Assembly (NCBI RefSeq): GCF_019884785.1
Contig: NZ_CP082326.1
Location: 1,853,355-1,917,354, forward strand
Direction: 5' to 3'
Length of the DNA: 64,000 bases
DNA from: Crassaminicella profunda
GTDB lineage: Bacteria; Bacillota; Clostridia; Peptostreptococcales; Thermotaleaceae
Position 1 is the stretch's first letter. Each line of letters begins with the position of its first letter. Made by a program: the position numbers and the translations under genes. Shown piece by piece: positions 15,144-25,109 of this stretch. The notes under the pieces are model-generated. The model made no database searches. It saw nothing but the letters and a program-made list of their open reading frames with translations, and was not told the origin of the DNA.

Positions 15144-16811
15144 TTATACTTCCATAATAATCGGTAAGATCATTGGACTTCTTTTCGTTTTTTCATATAA
15201 GAAACCTTTTAGACTATCTTTAATAGAAGCTTTTAATGCAGCCCATTCTCTTACTCCATTGGCTTGACATATTTGTAATGCATTTCTCACAACAGATCTA
15301 GCTTCATCCATTAAAACTTCTGATTCTCTCACATAGACAAATCCACGAGATATAATATCTGGTCCTGATATGACTTGTCCATCTTCTTTTCTAATGGTTA
15401 CAACTACAACCATCAATCCATCTTCAGACAAGTGCTTTCTATCTCGAAGAACGATATTTCCAACATCTCCAACACCCAATCCATCTACTAATATATTACC
15501 CGCTGGTACATTTCCACAAATTCTTGCATGATCCCTTGAAATCTCTACAACCTGACCATTTTCTATTGTAAATACATTTTCAGTAGGCATGCCTAAACTT
15601 TCAGCAAGTTTACCATGCTGTCTTAAATGTCTATATTCACCATGCACTGGGATAAAATACTTTGGTTTTATTAATGAATGCATTAATTTCAATTCTTCCT
15701 GACAGGCATGTCCTGAAACATGTACATCTGCTAAAGCTTCGTATATAACATTAGCACCTTTCTCAAACAGTTGATTAACAACTCTTGCCACAGTTTTTTC
15801 ATTTCCAGGTATGGGAGTTGCAGAAATAATCACCATGTCTCCTGGTTGTATTTCTAGTTTTCTATGTTCTGCAGATGCCATTCTTGATAAAGCTGACATA
15901 GGCTCTCCTTGACTTCCTGTAGTAATCACAACTACTTCATTGTCTGGGTAATTATTAATATTATTAATATCGATTAACATGTCCTCAGGAACTTTTAAAT
16001 ACCCTAATTCCATAGCAACATTCACTACATTTACCATACTTCTTCCAGATACGGATATTTTTCGATTAAACTTATAAGCTGCATCAATAATTTGCTGTAC
16101 TCTATGAACATTTGAAGCAAAAGTAGCTACGATAATTCTTTGAGTAGCATTTCTAAATATATTTTCAAAAGTTACACCAACAGTTCTCTCAGACATTGTA
16201 TATCCTTGTCTTTCAACATTTGTACTATCTGCTAATAGTAATAATACGCCTTTTTTTCCAAGTTCAGCTAATCTATGAAAATCAATAGGTTCTCCGTCAA
16301 TTGGTGTAAAGTCTATTTTAAAATCCCCTGTATGAACAATTGTTCCCATAGGTGTATGTATAGCCAAGCAAACTGCATCTGCAATAGAATGACTTGTTCT
16401 AATAAACTCTACTTTAAAATCCCCTAATTTAATTACATCCCCTGGCTTTACAATTTCCGTATGTACACTAGAAGATAACTTATGTTCCTTTAATTTATTC
16501 CCCACTAACCCTAATGTTAATTTAGTACCATATATAGGAACATTTAGCTTTTTTAAAACATAAGGCAATGCACCAATATGATCTTCATGTCCATGGGTAA
16601 GAACAATTCCTTTTACTTTATCTTTGTTTTTCATCAAGTAGGTAATGTCTGGAATTACCATATCAATTCCTAGCATTTCATCCTCTGGAAAACTTAATCC
16701 ACAATCAATAATCATAATATCGTCTTTATATTCAAACGCCATCATGTTTTTTCCAATTTCATTTAAGCCCCCAAGAGGAATCACTTTAATTTTTGCTGGT
16801 TTTCTTGCCAC
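15144..16811 (-). CDS. rnj: Ribonuclease J
   Basis: 555 residues; the GTG at 16811 follows AAGGAGTGTGATATT. The metallo-beta-lactamase fold is clear from VLTHGHEDHIGALPY (HxHxDH), HTGDFKID and ADSTNVERQG. The beta-CASP insertion follows, then a C-terminal domain ending SPMILPIIMEV. RNase J is a dual endo- and 5'-3' exoribonuclease important for mRNA decay and rRNA maturation. It has its own sigma-A promoter and terminator. Length is typical. Confidence 0.95.
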   Translation of the reverse strand: MARKPAKIKVIPLGGLNEIGKNMMAFEYKDDIMIIDCGLSFPEDEMLGIDMVIPDITYLMKNKDKVKGIVLTHGHEDHIGALPYVLKKLNVPIYGTKLTLGLVGNKLKEHKLSSSVHTEIVKPGDVIKLGDFKVEFIRTSHSIADAVCLAIHTPMGTIVHTGDFKIDFTPIDGEPIDFHRLAELGKKGVLLLLADSTNVERQGYTMSERTVGVTFENIFRNATQRIIVATFASNVHRVQQIIDAAYKFNRKISVSGRSMVNVVNVAMELGYLKVPEDMLIDINNINNYPDNEVVVITTGSQGEPMSALSRMASAEHRKLEIQPGDMVIISATPIPGNEKTVARVVNQLFEKGANVIYEALADVHVSGHACQEELKLMHSLIKPKYFIPVHGEYRHLRQHGKLAESLGMPTENVFTIENGQVVEISRDHARICGNVPAGNILVDGLGVGDVGNIVLRDRKHLSEDGLMVVVVTIRKEDGQVISGPDIISRGFVYVRESEVLMDEARSVVRNALQICQANGVREWAALKASIKDSLKGFLYEKTKRSPMILPIIMEV

Positions 16812-16894
16812 AATATCACACTCCTTATCTCTACTATCTATCTCCGCTCTGATATTTTATTCAAACAACAAGCCCGGACAATCTCACCTAATTC

Positions 16895-16923
16895 ATTATA
16901 CTTTATTTAGTATCTCTTATCAA
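16895..16923 (-). promoter_or_regulatory. Sigma-A promoter of rnj
   Basis: TTGATA (16923-16918), 17 nt, TATAAT (16900-16895) on the minus strand. The rest of the 240-nt gap to 17030 shows nothing else. Confidence 0.65.
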
Positions 16924-17029
16924 CATAGCACCGTATAAGCAACGATTTACTACTTTTTATATTATTATTGCTTTTTTTTGAGATAACTAAACGAGAAGTT
17001 GAAAATTTTATTAAGATTTATAGATAAAA

Positions 17030-17058
17030 AAATCCTGTAGCTTTAAGATACAGGATTT
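17030..17058 (-). terminator. Terminator of the Fur-family gene
   Basis: AAATCCTGTA pairs with TACAGGATTT, followed by a T-run on the minus strand; the stem overlaps the stop codon. Confidence 0.8.
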
Positions 17059-17491
17059 ACTGACACTTAGAACAATATCCAAAGAATTTCACTTTATGAT
17101 CACTAATTTTAAAATCATAGTTATTTTCAATCTCTTCTTCTAATGTTTCCATTAAATCCACTTCTACTTCAATAACATCCCCACATTTTAAACATATTAA
17201 ATGATGATGTTGATGATCATCCTCATTCGTATTCAATTCATATCTGCTACATCCATCATCAAAGTTTATTTTTGAAATTACATCTAATTCATCAAGAAGC
17301 TGCAAAGTTCTATATACTGTAGCCAAACCAATCTCAGGACAGTTTTCCTTAACCATATCATAAATTTCTTCCGTGCTTAGATGCTTTCCTTGATTTTCAA
17401 TAATGGTATCTAAAGTAGCTCTTCTTTGGGGTGTTAACTTATATCCTTTTTCCTTTAGCTTATCTTTTAAATTTTCCATAATTTCCTTCAC
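17057..17491 (-). CDS. Fur-family metal-responsive repressor
   Basis: 144 residues; GTG 17491 follows GAAGGTGCTAAA, and an ATG at 17479 after GAAGG is an equal alternative. The winged helix (LTPQRRATLDTIIENQGKHL, IGLATVYRTLQLLDEL) is followed by the dimerisation domain with DDHQHHHLICLKCGDVIE and a C-terminal FGYCSKC. The two CxxC pairs form the structural zinc site. The sequence does not decide between Fur, Zur and PerR. It stands alone between rnj and a small zinc-ribbon gene. Confidence 0.88.
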   Translation of the reverse strand: MKEIMENLKDKLKEKGYKLTPQRRATLDTIIENQGKHLSTEEIYDMVKENCPEIGLATVYRTLQLLDELDVISKINFDDGCSRYELNTNEDDHQHHHLICLKCGDVIEVEVDLMETLEEEIENNYDFKISDHKVKFFGYCSKCQ

Positions 17492-17614
17492 TTTAGCACC
17501 TTCTTTTTCAATTAATAATCTCTCTTATATGGAATAGTTTAATTCTAAATCCTATAAAAGTCAAGGAGTTTTTCTATTCTCTGGATATGAATACTGATTT
17601 TTCTAAATATAAAA

Positions 17615-17761
17615 TCACTTGTTGCACTTTTCAAATTTCAAAGTACATCCTTTACAATCTTCACATTTATGCTGCTTTTTTAATAGTGTATAACACCTTG
17701 GACATCGAATACTTTCTGAATCTTTTATGATATTCCCACATGTTTTACAAACAATATGCAT
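17615..17761 (-). CDS. Small zinc-ribbon protein (48 aa)
   Basis: ATG 17761 follows TAGGAGATGATATA. MHIVCKTCGNIIKDSESIRC begins a chain with four paired-cysteine knuckles: CKTC, CPRC, CEDC-KGC and a final C. Two treble-clef or rubredoxin-like zinc sites are likely. Similar tiny zinc ribbons occur near fur and ruvX in clostridia; function is unknown. It is too short for ordinary gene callers, but its ribosome site and cysteine spacing are convincing. Confidence 0.75.
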   Translation of the reverse strand: MHIVCKTCGNIIKDSESIRCPRCYTLLKKQHKCEDCKGCTLKFEKCNK

Positions 17762-17846
17762 TATATCATCTCCTAAAAAACGCAATATTTTTTTAATTGA
17801 TATACTTTTTCAATTACATTTTGTTTTGCATTTATCCATTTCCATA

Positions 17847-17876
17847 AAACAAAACTATGATCTTAATGATCATAGC
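17847..17876 (-). terminator. Terminator of the DUF1292 gene
   Basis: CTATGATC, loop ATTAA, GATCATAG and then TTTTGTTTT on the minus strand. Confidence 0.8.
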
Positions 17877-17878
17877 TT

Positions 17879-18130
17879 CTACTCTTCTTTAAATAATTCT
17901 TCGTAAGCCCCAATCACTTGATTTAATTCTTCTTCATCTTGAATATTTTCAAGAACCTCTTCCCCATCCTCTTCAATTACTTTGAAAATAACTACTCCCT
18001 CATCATCGTTTTCATCTATAGGAGCAAGGATTACATACTCAGTATCTTCAACCTTTAAGCTTGCAATAATTTCAAATTCTGTTTCTTTTCCATTCTCATC
18101 TAAAAGTGTTATGATATTTTCATTTTCCAT
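17879..18130 (-). CDS. DUF1292 protein (YrzB family)
   Basis: 83 residues from ATG 18130, preceded by AAAGAGGTGATTAGA. It reads MENENIITLLDENGKETEFE, with YVILAPIDENDDEGVVIFKV as the conserved core and a very acidic tail. The function is unknown, but the gene is almost always next to ruvX and ireB-alaS in Firmicutes, as here. It overlaps nothing and starts 16 nt after ruvX ends. Confidence 0.9.
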   Translation of the reverse strand: MENENIITLLDENGKETEFEIIASLKVEDTEYVILAPIDENDDEGVVIFKVIEEDGEEVLENIQDEEELNQVIGAYEELFKEE

Positions 18131-18146
18131 TCTAATCACCTCTTTA

Positions 18147-18557
18147 TTATTTTTGAGCATCTAAATAACCTTGTAAAATATATGTTGCTGCAATCATATC
18201 GATTACTTTTTTTCTTTTCTTTCTACTCACATCTCCACTGATCAACATTCTTTCAGCAGCTACTGTTGTTAATCTTTCATCCCATAAAATAATCTCAACT
18301 TTAAATCGTTTTTTTAAATCCTCAACAAATTCTAAAACTTTCTCTCCCTGTGGACCTATACTACCATTCATATTTTTAGGTAGCCCAACAACTATTTTTG
18401 TTATTTCTTTTTCCTCAATAAGTTCTCCAACTCTCCTATAATCAGCCTTTTTATTTGTCCTTCTTATGGTTTCGATTCCCTGAGCTGTCCATCCTAGTGC
18501 ATCACTTGCAGCAACTCCTACTGTCTTATCTCCTACATCTAGTCCCATTATTCTCAT
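18147..18557 (-). CDS. ruvX: Putative pre-16S rRNA nuclease / Holliday junction resolvase (YqgF/RuvX)
   Basis: 136 residues; the second of two adjacent ATGs (18557) is best spaced from GAGGGTGA. The RNase H-like fold shows [19 protein letters not shown] (first catalytic Asp), [14 protein letters not shown] and [16 protein letters not shown]. Homologues process the 5' end of 16S rRNA and were earlier called Holliday junction resolvases. Length is normal for the family. Confidence 0.93.
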   Translation of the reverse strand: MRIMGLDVGDKTVGVAASDALGWTAQGIETIRRTNKKADYRRVGELIEEKEITKIVVGLPKNMNGSIGPQGEKVLEFVEDLKKRFKVEIILWDERLTTVAAERMLISGDVSRKKRKKVIDMIAATYILQGYLDAQK

Positions 18558-18572
18558 CATTCACCCTCATCT

Positions 18573-19523
18573 CTATACAATTTTTATACAAAACTGTGGA
18601 CAGTAACTACTACAATACCCACAAAGGACACATTTATCCGTATCTACAACAACTCTTTCATTTACTATATTTAATGCATGGTGTTTGCAGTGTTTCACAC
18701 AACTTCCACATTTTTCACACCAATCATCTATATGTAATCTTCTTGGTTTTTTAGAAATTTTATTTAAAACTTCATCTGGAACTTGTTCTCCACTAAACTT
18801 TAAGACATTGGCAACAACTTCCTCTTTTGTTTGCATGCCAACAGCTATTGAATGCAGTTCGTTAATATTTATGGCATAATCTAAGCTTTCATCTACAGAG
18901 TGAATCAAATTGCCTCCACCAATAGGCTTCATTCCATAGATGCCTTTCCCATTTTTATACGCTTCTTTTATAGCTTTTAACATTTCATCGCGACTTCCAT
19001 CTTGAATCCCTATGCCCTTTATATTAATAATAGGATGAATTACATCTATTTCTTCCATTTTTGCTGCAGCTTCTACTGCTCGAATTGTGTGAGTAGATAT
19101 GCCTACAGCTCTTATTATACCCATCTCTTTCATTTTTAAATAATATTTTAACGCTTCATAATGTCCTCTTAAAGTATGTTCACTTTCCTGTTCATGTAAT
19201 AAAAAAATATCTATTGTATCTCTATTTAATTCTGTCAACGCTTCATCTAAACTTTTCTTAGCTGTTTCTTCATCATAAGCATATGATTTTGAAGCAATAA
19301 CAATATCTTTTTTCTCACAAATTTCTAAAGCTCTTTTTATATAAGGATAAGTTTTATATAACTGAGCTGTATCTATAAAATTTACCCCTCTATTAAAAGC
19401 TTCAGCTATTACCTCTGCACCTACTTCAATTGGTAGATTAGCCTGTAGAGGTCCTACTGTTAGTCCTCCAAAGCACATTCTTGATACTTTTATTCCTGTA
19501 TTCCCTAATACTCTATATTCCAT
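18573..19523 (-). CDS. Aldo/keto reductase with C-terminal 4Fe-4S ferredoxin domain
   Basis: 316 residues. The reductase barrel covers about residues 1-260, with the active Asp and Tyr in NFIDTAQLYKTYPYIKRAL. The C-terminus has two clusters, CEKCGSCVKHC and CVLCGYCSSYC, each typical of a 4Fe-4S centre. Such fusions are common in anaerobes and probably pass electrons between ferredoxin and a carbonyl substrate; the substrate is unknown. It lies nine nt after the 717-residue membrane protein gene, and together they interrupt the usual ireB-ruvX order. Confidence 0.9.
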   Translation of the reverse strand: MEYRVLGNTGIKVSRMCFGGLTVGPLQANLPIEVGAEVIAEAFNRGVNFIDTAQLYKTYPYIKRALEICEKKDIVIASKSYAYDEETAKKSLDEALTELNRDTIDIFLLHEQESEHTLRGHYEALKYYLKMKEMGIIRAVGISTHTIRAVEAAAKMEEIDVIHPIINIKGIGIQDGSRDEMLKAIKEAYKNGKGIYGMKPIGGGNLIHSVDESLDYAININELHSIAVGMQTKEEVVANVLKFSGEQVPDEVLNKISKKPRRLHIDDWCEKCGSCVKHCKHHALNIVNERVVVDTDKCVLCGYCSSYCPQFCIKIV

Positions 19524-19532
19524 AATATACGC

Positions 19533-21686
19533 CTAACTTTCTTCTTTTATCGTAAAAAATGTAAGATATAATATGCTCATGGCTAAAAAGATAATCCCTG
19601 TTGCTGCAGCAACTACCCCTGAATCATTTACAAAAAATGCTACAACACACGCCATGACAATGCCAGACCAACCAATTGATAAATTTGGATATAAATTGGT
19701 TAGCTTATAAAGGGTTCCTACGGGTCTGTAAAATAATGTAGCAAGTATTAAAATAGCCGACATTAATACTTTACTCCATATGGTAACACCAATTAATCTT
19801 AGATTCATTGCAATTTTTCTTTTTAGGATTAAGAATATGGCACTAGGTCCCCCTTGTAGAATTTGTTGCACCGCTCCTGCTAAATGAGATTGACTCTTGA
19901 TTAATTTTATATCTATGAAAGCCATAAATGCTACAACAAATACAATACAGATTCCAATAAGTATGAGTTGTTTTAGCTTTATTTTAACATTATATAATCT
20001 CAAAGATACAAAAGTAAATGCAGCTACAGCAGTCATGGTTCCTCCTACATTTGCTCCTAATTTTGGAAATCCAATAATTAATATGGTTCCACCAAAAATT
20101 AAAATGGACCATAACTTATTTAATTTAAATCTATCCATAATTATTGTAGCACATACTAACGTTGATCCAATTAAAACACCCATATACTCATTTCCTATAC
20201 CATAATATCTTGCACCAATAATAGGATCATACCCTAATAATGAACTTTTCATTAAATTAGCACCCATACAAATATCCAAAAGTAATCCTGTGGTAGTAAT
20301 AAAAGATAATATGAATAAACTATCTAGCGTATGTTTACTAACCTTTTTTGTAATATACGTAATCAAAATAGTTAGTCCGATAGATAAAATATAAGTTAAA
20401 ATAAGATTTTTGACATGAAACAAAGGGAGTATTAATAGGACAAAAGGTACGGCCATAGTACTTAGTAAAATATTTTTAAAGTATCCTACCATTTTATTAT
20501 TGATCTTGCCTTCTAATAAAATCATCATTAGTCCTATAAGAGACACTAATATTTCAAATACTGCAAAGCTAGATAAAACAGGGTATCTATTTTCTGATGT
20601 ACTTACCACCTGATGATTTAACTCCATCAAAAAATTATAATTATCATCTTTGCTATGAAATTGAACAGCTCTTCCACTCATATTTTCATGATCTGTCCCA
20701 AGATATTCTGTAATAGAAGGTGCAATATCTACATTTCCAATGATTCCTATTCTTCTTGTAGTACTTGAAGTTAAAACCCCTTTGCTGATTCCATCACCAT
20801 AAACTATAACAGGTGTTAGCATATTTCCATTTTTTATATCATCATAAGCTGGATAGGGTGTGACCAATACTATTCTCGTATTATTACTATCTATATTTTT
20901 TAGTAACTCACTAATAAAAAGATTCACGTCTTTTAATATCTTTGATTTTTGATTTAAATACATTTCATCAGATAGATTCGGTCTATATCTTTCTAATCTA
21001 CCAATATCAGTAACATCGATTACTGTCAATTGAGATTTTTTATATGTACTTTTAAAAATCTCCAACATGTTTTTATAGTTACTTTTTAATCCAAAAGGAT
21101 ATGTTGCATCTTCCTCCAAAATTTTCTGTCCAATACTACCATAATCTACATACCCCTTATAATCCATTGCAATAGTTGGTGCTAAACGAATAAACTTATC
21201 CTCATAGTCACCATTTCCTATTACAGCTGTTTTCATTCCATGATCATGAAGGGCTTGTCCAAGAGATCCAGGAATTGCTCCATATTGACCTTTTTCATTT
21301 AATTTAATAAGTCTAGTCATATCTAAATTGATAATTCCTGTACTTGGAAGTTCTATGCCTGTCCTTCTTAAATAGATAGATTTGACCTTATCATTCACTT
21401 CAAAAGAACCTACTGAATTGGAAGAAGCTTCTGCTCTTACCCCTGCTCCTATAGTTGCGTAAGCTTTATAAGTATTTGCTTTTGTTGAAGTTCTATTATT
21501 CATTAGAGCAATAGCTCCATCCTCTATTAACTCATTGACAGCACTCATATTATATAATTCTTCATAATTTATCTCATTCATTACGATTAAGACAACCTTT
21601 TTATTGTCCTTTGCATATGAAAAAGAAGTTATCATCATGAATAGGATCATAATAACTATAAATATTCTAGATATCTTTTTTTTCAA
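19533..21686 (-). CDS. Membrane-anchored alkaline-phosphatase-fold protein (717 aa)
   Basis: The TTG at 21686 follows AGGAGAGAGATAAG. A signal peptide (KISRIFIVIMILFMMITSFSYA) leads to an extracytoplasmic domain of about 330 residues. It begins VVLIVMNEINYEELY, has TVIDVTDIGRLERYRP and VLVTPYPAYDD, and ends GNVDIAPSITEYLG, the layout of alkaline-phosphatase/sulfatase-fold proteins without obvious full metal ligands. About nine to ten membrane helices follow (370-717). I infer a cell-envelope enzyme or transporter; the true function is unknown. It is probably in the ireB-AKR-ruvX operon. Confidence 0.75.
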   Translation of the reverse strand: MKKKISRIFIVIMILFMMITSFSYAKDNKKVVLIVMNEINYEELYNMSAVNELIEDGAIALMNNRTSTKANTYKAYATIGAGVRAEASSNSVGSFEVNDKVKSIYLRRTGIELPSTGIINLDMTRLIKLNEKGQYGAIPGSLGQALHDHGMKTAVIGNGDYEDKFIRLAPTIAMDYKGYVDYGSIGQKILEEDATYPFGLKSNYKNMLEIFKSTYKKSQLTVIDVTDIGRLERYRPNLSDEMYLNQKSKILKDVNLFISELLKNIDSNNTRIVLVTPYPAYDDIKNGNMLTPVIVYGDGISKGVLTSSTTRRIGIIGNVDIAPSITEYLGTDHENMSGRAVQFHSKDDNYNFLMELNHQVVSTSENRYPVLSSFAVFEILVSLIGLMMILLEGKINNKMVGYFKNILLSTMAVPFVLLILPLFHVKNLILTYILSIGLTILITYITKKVSKHTLDSLFILSFITTTGLLLDICMGANLMKSSLLGYDPIIGARYYGIGNEYMGVLIGSTLVCATIIMDRFKLNKLWSILIFGGTILIIGFPKLGANVGGTMTAVAAFTFVSLRLYNVKIKLKQLILIGICIVFVVAFMAFIDIKLIKSQSHLAGAVQQILQGGPSAIFLILKRKIAMNLRLIGVTIWSKVLMSAILILATLFYRPVGTLYKLTNLYPNLSIGWSGIVMACVVAFFVNDSGVVAAATGIIFLAMSILYLTFFTIKEES

Positions 21687-21698
21687 CTTATCTCTCTC

Positions 21699-21956
21699 CT
21701 ACTTATTTTCTAAATAACTCTTTAAAATTTCTTCTAATAATTCATCTCTTTCTACTTGTCTGATTAAACTTCTTGCATTATTATAGCTTGTAATATAAGT
21801 AGGATCTCCTGATAAAATATATCCTACTAACTGGTTAATGGGATTGTATCCTTTTTCCTTTAAAGATTTATGGACGCTTTTTAAAATTTCTTCTATTTCA
21901 TTAATCTTTTCTTTATCCACTTTAAATTTCATTGTAAAATTTGATTGATCACTCAT
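21699..21956 (-). CDS. ireB: IreB family regulatory phosphoprotein (YrzL)
   Basis: 85 residues; ATG 21956 follows [35 protein letters not shown] and [16 protein letters not shown] are family hallmarks. In Enterococcus IreB is a substrate of the Ser/Thr kinase IreK and affects envelope stress resistance. It follows alaS as in most Firmicutes. Confidence 0.93.
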   Translation of the reverse strand: MSDQSNFTMKFKVDKEKINEIEEILKSVHKSLKEKGYNPINQLVGYILSGDPTYITSYNNARSLIRQVERDELLEEILKSYLENK

Positions 21957-22070
21957 ATTTTTACACTCCTTTCTTACATCTATATTATATATTCTCTTTA
22001 AATCTACATAATCCTTCTAATTGAATGGACGAAAGTTTGCTTTTAAACCTTCGCCCACTACTTATTATGA

Positions 22071-24710
22071 CTATTTTACTTGTTCTTTTACAAAATTCAT
22101 TACTTGTTCTAGTGCTTCATCAATTTTAGATACATCTTTTGCTCCTGCTTGTGCCATGGTTGGTTTTCCACCACCACCACCACCTGCTATTTTGGCAACT
22201 TGTCTAATCATATTTCCTGCATGAATGCCTTTCTTAACAGCATCCTCCGTTGCCATAGCAATGAAATTACCCTTATTATCTTTTTCAGTTGCTAATACTA
22301 CAATACCTGTTCCTAATTTATCTTTTAGCTGATCTCCTAATTTTCTTAAACTGTCCATATCAAGTCCTGACAACTTATATCTTATCACTTTTATGTTGTT
22401 GATTTCAACTGCTGTTGCTAATATTTCATCTACTGCTCCTTTTGCCAGCTTATTTTTAAGAATTTCTACTTCCTTATGTGCTACTCTTAATTCACTTACT
22501 AAATTTTCTACCTTCGTTACAATCTCATTTGGATTACTCTTTAAAATTTGGGCTATCTCTTTCATTTTTAATTCTTGCTGATTTATATATTCATATGCTT
22601 TATGACCAGTAACTGCCTCAATTCTTCTAATACCAGCAGCAACGCCACCTTCACTAATAATTTTAAATAATCCTACTTGACTTGTATTATTCAAATGAGT
22701 TCCGCCACATAATTCTATACTATAATCCCCCATAGTTACTACACGTACAACCTCTCCATACTTTTCACCAAAAAGGGCAGTTGCACCTTTTTTCTTTGCT
22801 TCCTTAATCCCCATTTCTTCTGCTAAAACAGTTAAGCTTTGAAGAACCTTTTGATTTACAATTTTTTCAATCTTTTCTAATTCATCTTCTGTAAGTCCTT
22901 GGAAATGGGTAAAGTCAAATCTTAGTCTCTCTGGTGTAACTAAAGAACCAGATTGTTCTACATGATTCCCTAACACATTTCTTAAAGCAGCTTGTAATAA
23001 ATGGGTTGCTGTATGATTTCTTGCAGAGCTCATTCTGTTTTCTATATCAATACAAGATTTAACAGTTCCATTAACGAATACCTTTCCTTCTAAAACTTCA
23101 CCTATATGCAATATTTTTTGATTATTTTTTCTACAAGCAGTTATTTTTATTTTACATTCTTCGTTAAATAATACTCCATGATCTCCTACTTGGCCTCCAC
23201 CTTCAGGGTAAAATGGTGTTTCATCTAATATAATCGTAACCTCATCACCCTTTTGAGCAGCCTCTACTATTTCACCTGATTTTACTATTGCTATAACCTT
23301 TGAATCCATTTCGTATTCTTTATACCCTTTAAATTGTGATTTTATATTTTCATCTAACTTTGCATATACATCTTCTTTCCATCCCATATCTTCATTGTTA
23401 CGTCTTGCATTTCTTGCTCTTTCTCTTTGCTTTTCCATTTCAGCTTTGAAGCCTTTTTCATCAGCAGTCATATTTTCTTCTTCTAATATTTCCTTTGTTA
23501 GTTCTAGTGGAAATCCATAAGTATCATATAATCTAAAAGCATTTTCTCCAGATAAAATATTTTTATTTTCTCCTTTTAACTCTTCCATGTAACCTTTTAA
23601 GATTTCGCTACCTTGATCAATTGTCTCTTGGAATCTTTCTTCTTCAATGGTAATTACTTTCTTAATATACTCTTTTCTTTCTAAAAGTTCAGGATACGCA
23701 CCACTTGATACTTCTAGTACACTATCTACTAATTGAGTTAAAAATTCCCCTTTGATGCCAAGCAATTTACCATGTCTTGCAGCTCTTCTTAATAACCTTC
23801 TAAGAACATATCCGCGTCCTTCGTTACTTGGCATAATCCCATCACATACCATAAAAGTAACAGAACGAATATGATCTGTGACAATTCTTATTGAAACATC
23901 TGTTTTTTCATTTCCTTGTCCATATTTTTGTCCAGAAATTTCTAATACTTTATTTAATATATGTTTTATGGTATCTATTTCAAATATAGAATCTACCCCT
24001 TGCATAATACATGCCATTCTTTCTAGGCCCATTCCTGTATCTATATTTGGATTTGGTAGTGGATTATAATTTCCATTCTCATCCTTATCAAATTGTGTGA
24101 ATACATGATTCCAAAATTCTATGTATCGATCGCACTCACATCCTGGTTTGCAATCTGGATTACCACAACCATATTTTTCTCCTCTATCATAATAAATTTC
24201 GGAACATGGTCCACAAGGCCCTACTCCTATTTCCCAGAAGTTATCTTCTTTTCCTAGTCTTACAATTTTTCCAGGATCTATACCAATTTTTTTCTCCCAA
24301 ATTTCATAGGCTTCGTCATCTTTTTCGTATACAGTTACCCATAGTTTTTCAACCGGGAATTTTAAATATTTTGTTACAAACTCCCATCCCCATGCAATAG
24401 ATTCATTTTTAAAGTAATCTCCAAAAGAAAAGTTTCCAAGCATCTCAAAAAATGTAGCATGTCTTGCTGTTTTTCCTACATTTTCAATATCCCCTGTTCG
24501 AATACACTTCTGACAAGTAGACATTCTTTTCTTAGGGGGTATTTCTGTTCCCATAAAGTAATTTTTCAAAGGAGCCATTCCTGCATTTATTAATAATAAA
24601 CTCTTGTCATTTTCAGGAACTAATGAATAACTAGCTCTTACATAATGATCCTTACTCTCAAAAAAGTCTAAAAATTGCTTTCTTATTTCATTCAAACTCA
24701 TCTTTTCCAT
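22071..24710 (-). CDS. alaS: Alanyl-tRNA synthetase
   Basis: 879 residues from ATG 24710, seven nt after GGAGGT; an ATG at 24725 lies upstream of that site. Class II catalytic core with NAGMAPLKNYFMG and HATFFEMLGNFSFGDYF (motif 2 region) at the N-terminus. Editing domain zinc ligands are in NHTATHLLQAAL and ELCGGTHLNN. The C-terminal DHHA1 domain ends AGGGGGGKPTMAQAGA. It charges tRNA-Ala and clears mischarged Ser/Gly. Expression is controlled by the T-box leader immediately upstream. Confidence 0.97.
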   Translation of the reverse strand: MEKMSLNEIRKQFLDFFESKDHYVRASYSLVPENDKSLLLINAGMAPLKNYFMGTEIPPKKRMSTCQKCIRTGDIENVGKTARHATFFEMLGNFSFGDYFKNESIAWGWEFVTKYLKFPVEKLWVTVYEKDDEAYEIWEKKIGIDPGKIVRLGKEDNFWEIGVGPCGPCSEIYYDRGEKYGCGNPDCKPGCECDRYIEFWNHVFTQFDKDENGNYNPLPNPNIDTGMGLERMACIMQGVDSIFEIDTIKHILNKVLEISGQKYGQGNEKTDVSIRIVTDHIRSVTFMVCDGIMPSNEGRGYVLRRLLRRAARHGKLLGIKGEFLTQLVDSVLEVSSGAYPELLERKEYIKKVITIEEERFQETIDQGSEILKGYMEELKGENKNILSGENAFRLYDTYGFPLELTKEILEEENMTADEKGFKAEMEKQRERARNARRNNEDMGWKEDVYAKLDENIKSQFKGYKEYEMDSKVIAIVKSGEIVEAAQKGDEVTIILDETPFYPEGGGQVGDHGVLFNEECKIKITACRKNNQKILHIGEVLEGKVFVNGTVKSCIDIENRMSSARNHTATHLLQAALRNVLGNHVEQSGSLVTPERLRFDFTHFQGLTEDELEKIEKIVNQKVLQSLTVLAEEMGIKEAKKKGATALFGEKYGEVVRVVTMGDYSIELCGGTHLNNTSQVGLFKIISEGGVAAGIRRIEAVTGHKAYEYINQQELKMKEIAQILKSNPNEIVTKVENLVSELRVAHKEVEILKNKLAKGAVDEILATAVEINNIKVIRYKLSGLDMDSLRKLGDQLKDKLGTGIVVLATEKDNKGNFIAMATEDAVKKGIHAGNMIRQVAKIAGGGGGGKPTMAQAGAKDVSKIDEALEQVMNFVKEQVK

Positions 24711-24743
24711 ATGATCAACCTCCATGTTTTTTTATACAAAAAT

Positions 24744-25008
24744 AAGCTCTCATCCCATATAGGGACGAGAGCACTCTCGCGGTACCACCCTACTTACCAA
24801 ATTTCTTTGGTCTCTCTTTCATAATACCCAGCACGATAATGGTTGCAAGCCACTAACCCCTACTTATATTTCAAGGTCAATACTCCGAAGCTGCTTCCAA
24901 AAACTCAAACCAGAAGTCTTTCAGCCAATGGACTTCCTCTCTACAGATTTATTATTTTTGTACTCCTCTTCATCATTGTATTTTTATTTTTTATTTTTTC
25001 ACATTAAC
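24744..25008 (-). promoter_or_regulatory. T-box riboswitch of alaS
   Basis: The conserved T-box AGGGTGGTACCGCG is at 24791-24778 (minus strand). A terminator follows: GCTCTCGTCCC pairs with GGGATGAGAGC (24772-24746), then TTATTTTTG. Upstream, stem I carries an AGTA-type element and a GGAAGCAGCTTCGG hairpin containing alanine triplets GCA/GCT; I cannot fix which triplet is the specifier. Uncharged tRNA-Ala should stabilise the antiterminator and raise alaS expression. Confidence 0.92.
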
Positions 25009-25016
25009 ATTAATTG

Positions 25017-25045
25017 ATTATATAAAAATTAGTACTATTTGTCAA
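25017..25045 (-). promoter_or_regulatory. Sigma-A promoter of the alaS leader
   Basis: TTGACA (25045-25040), 17 nt, TATAAT (25022-25017): a perfect consensus on the minus strand. Confidence 0.85.
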
Positions 25046-25109
25046 TTCTTAAATCTATTATTCCCATATTTTTAATATTACATTACTAAAACTCATCATT
25101 TCATAAAAT

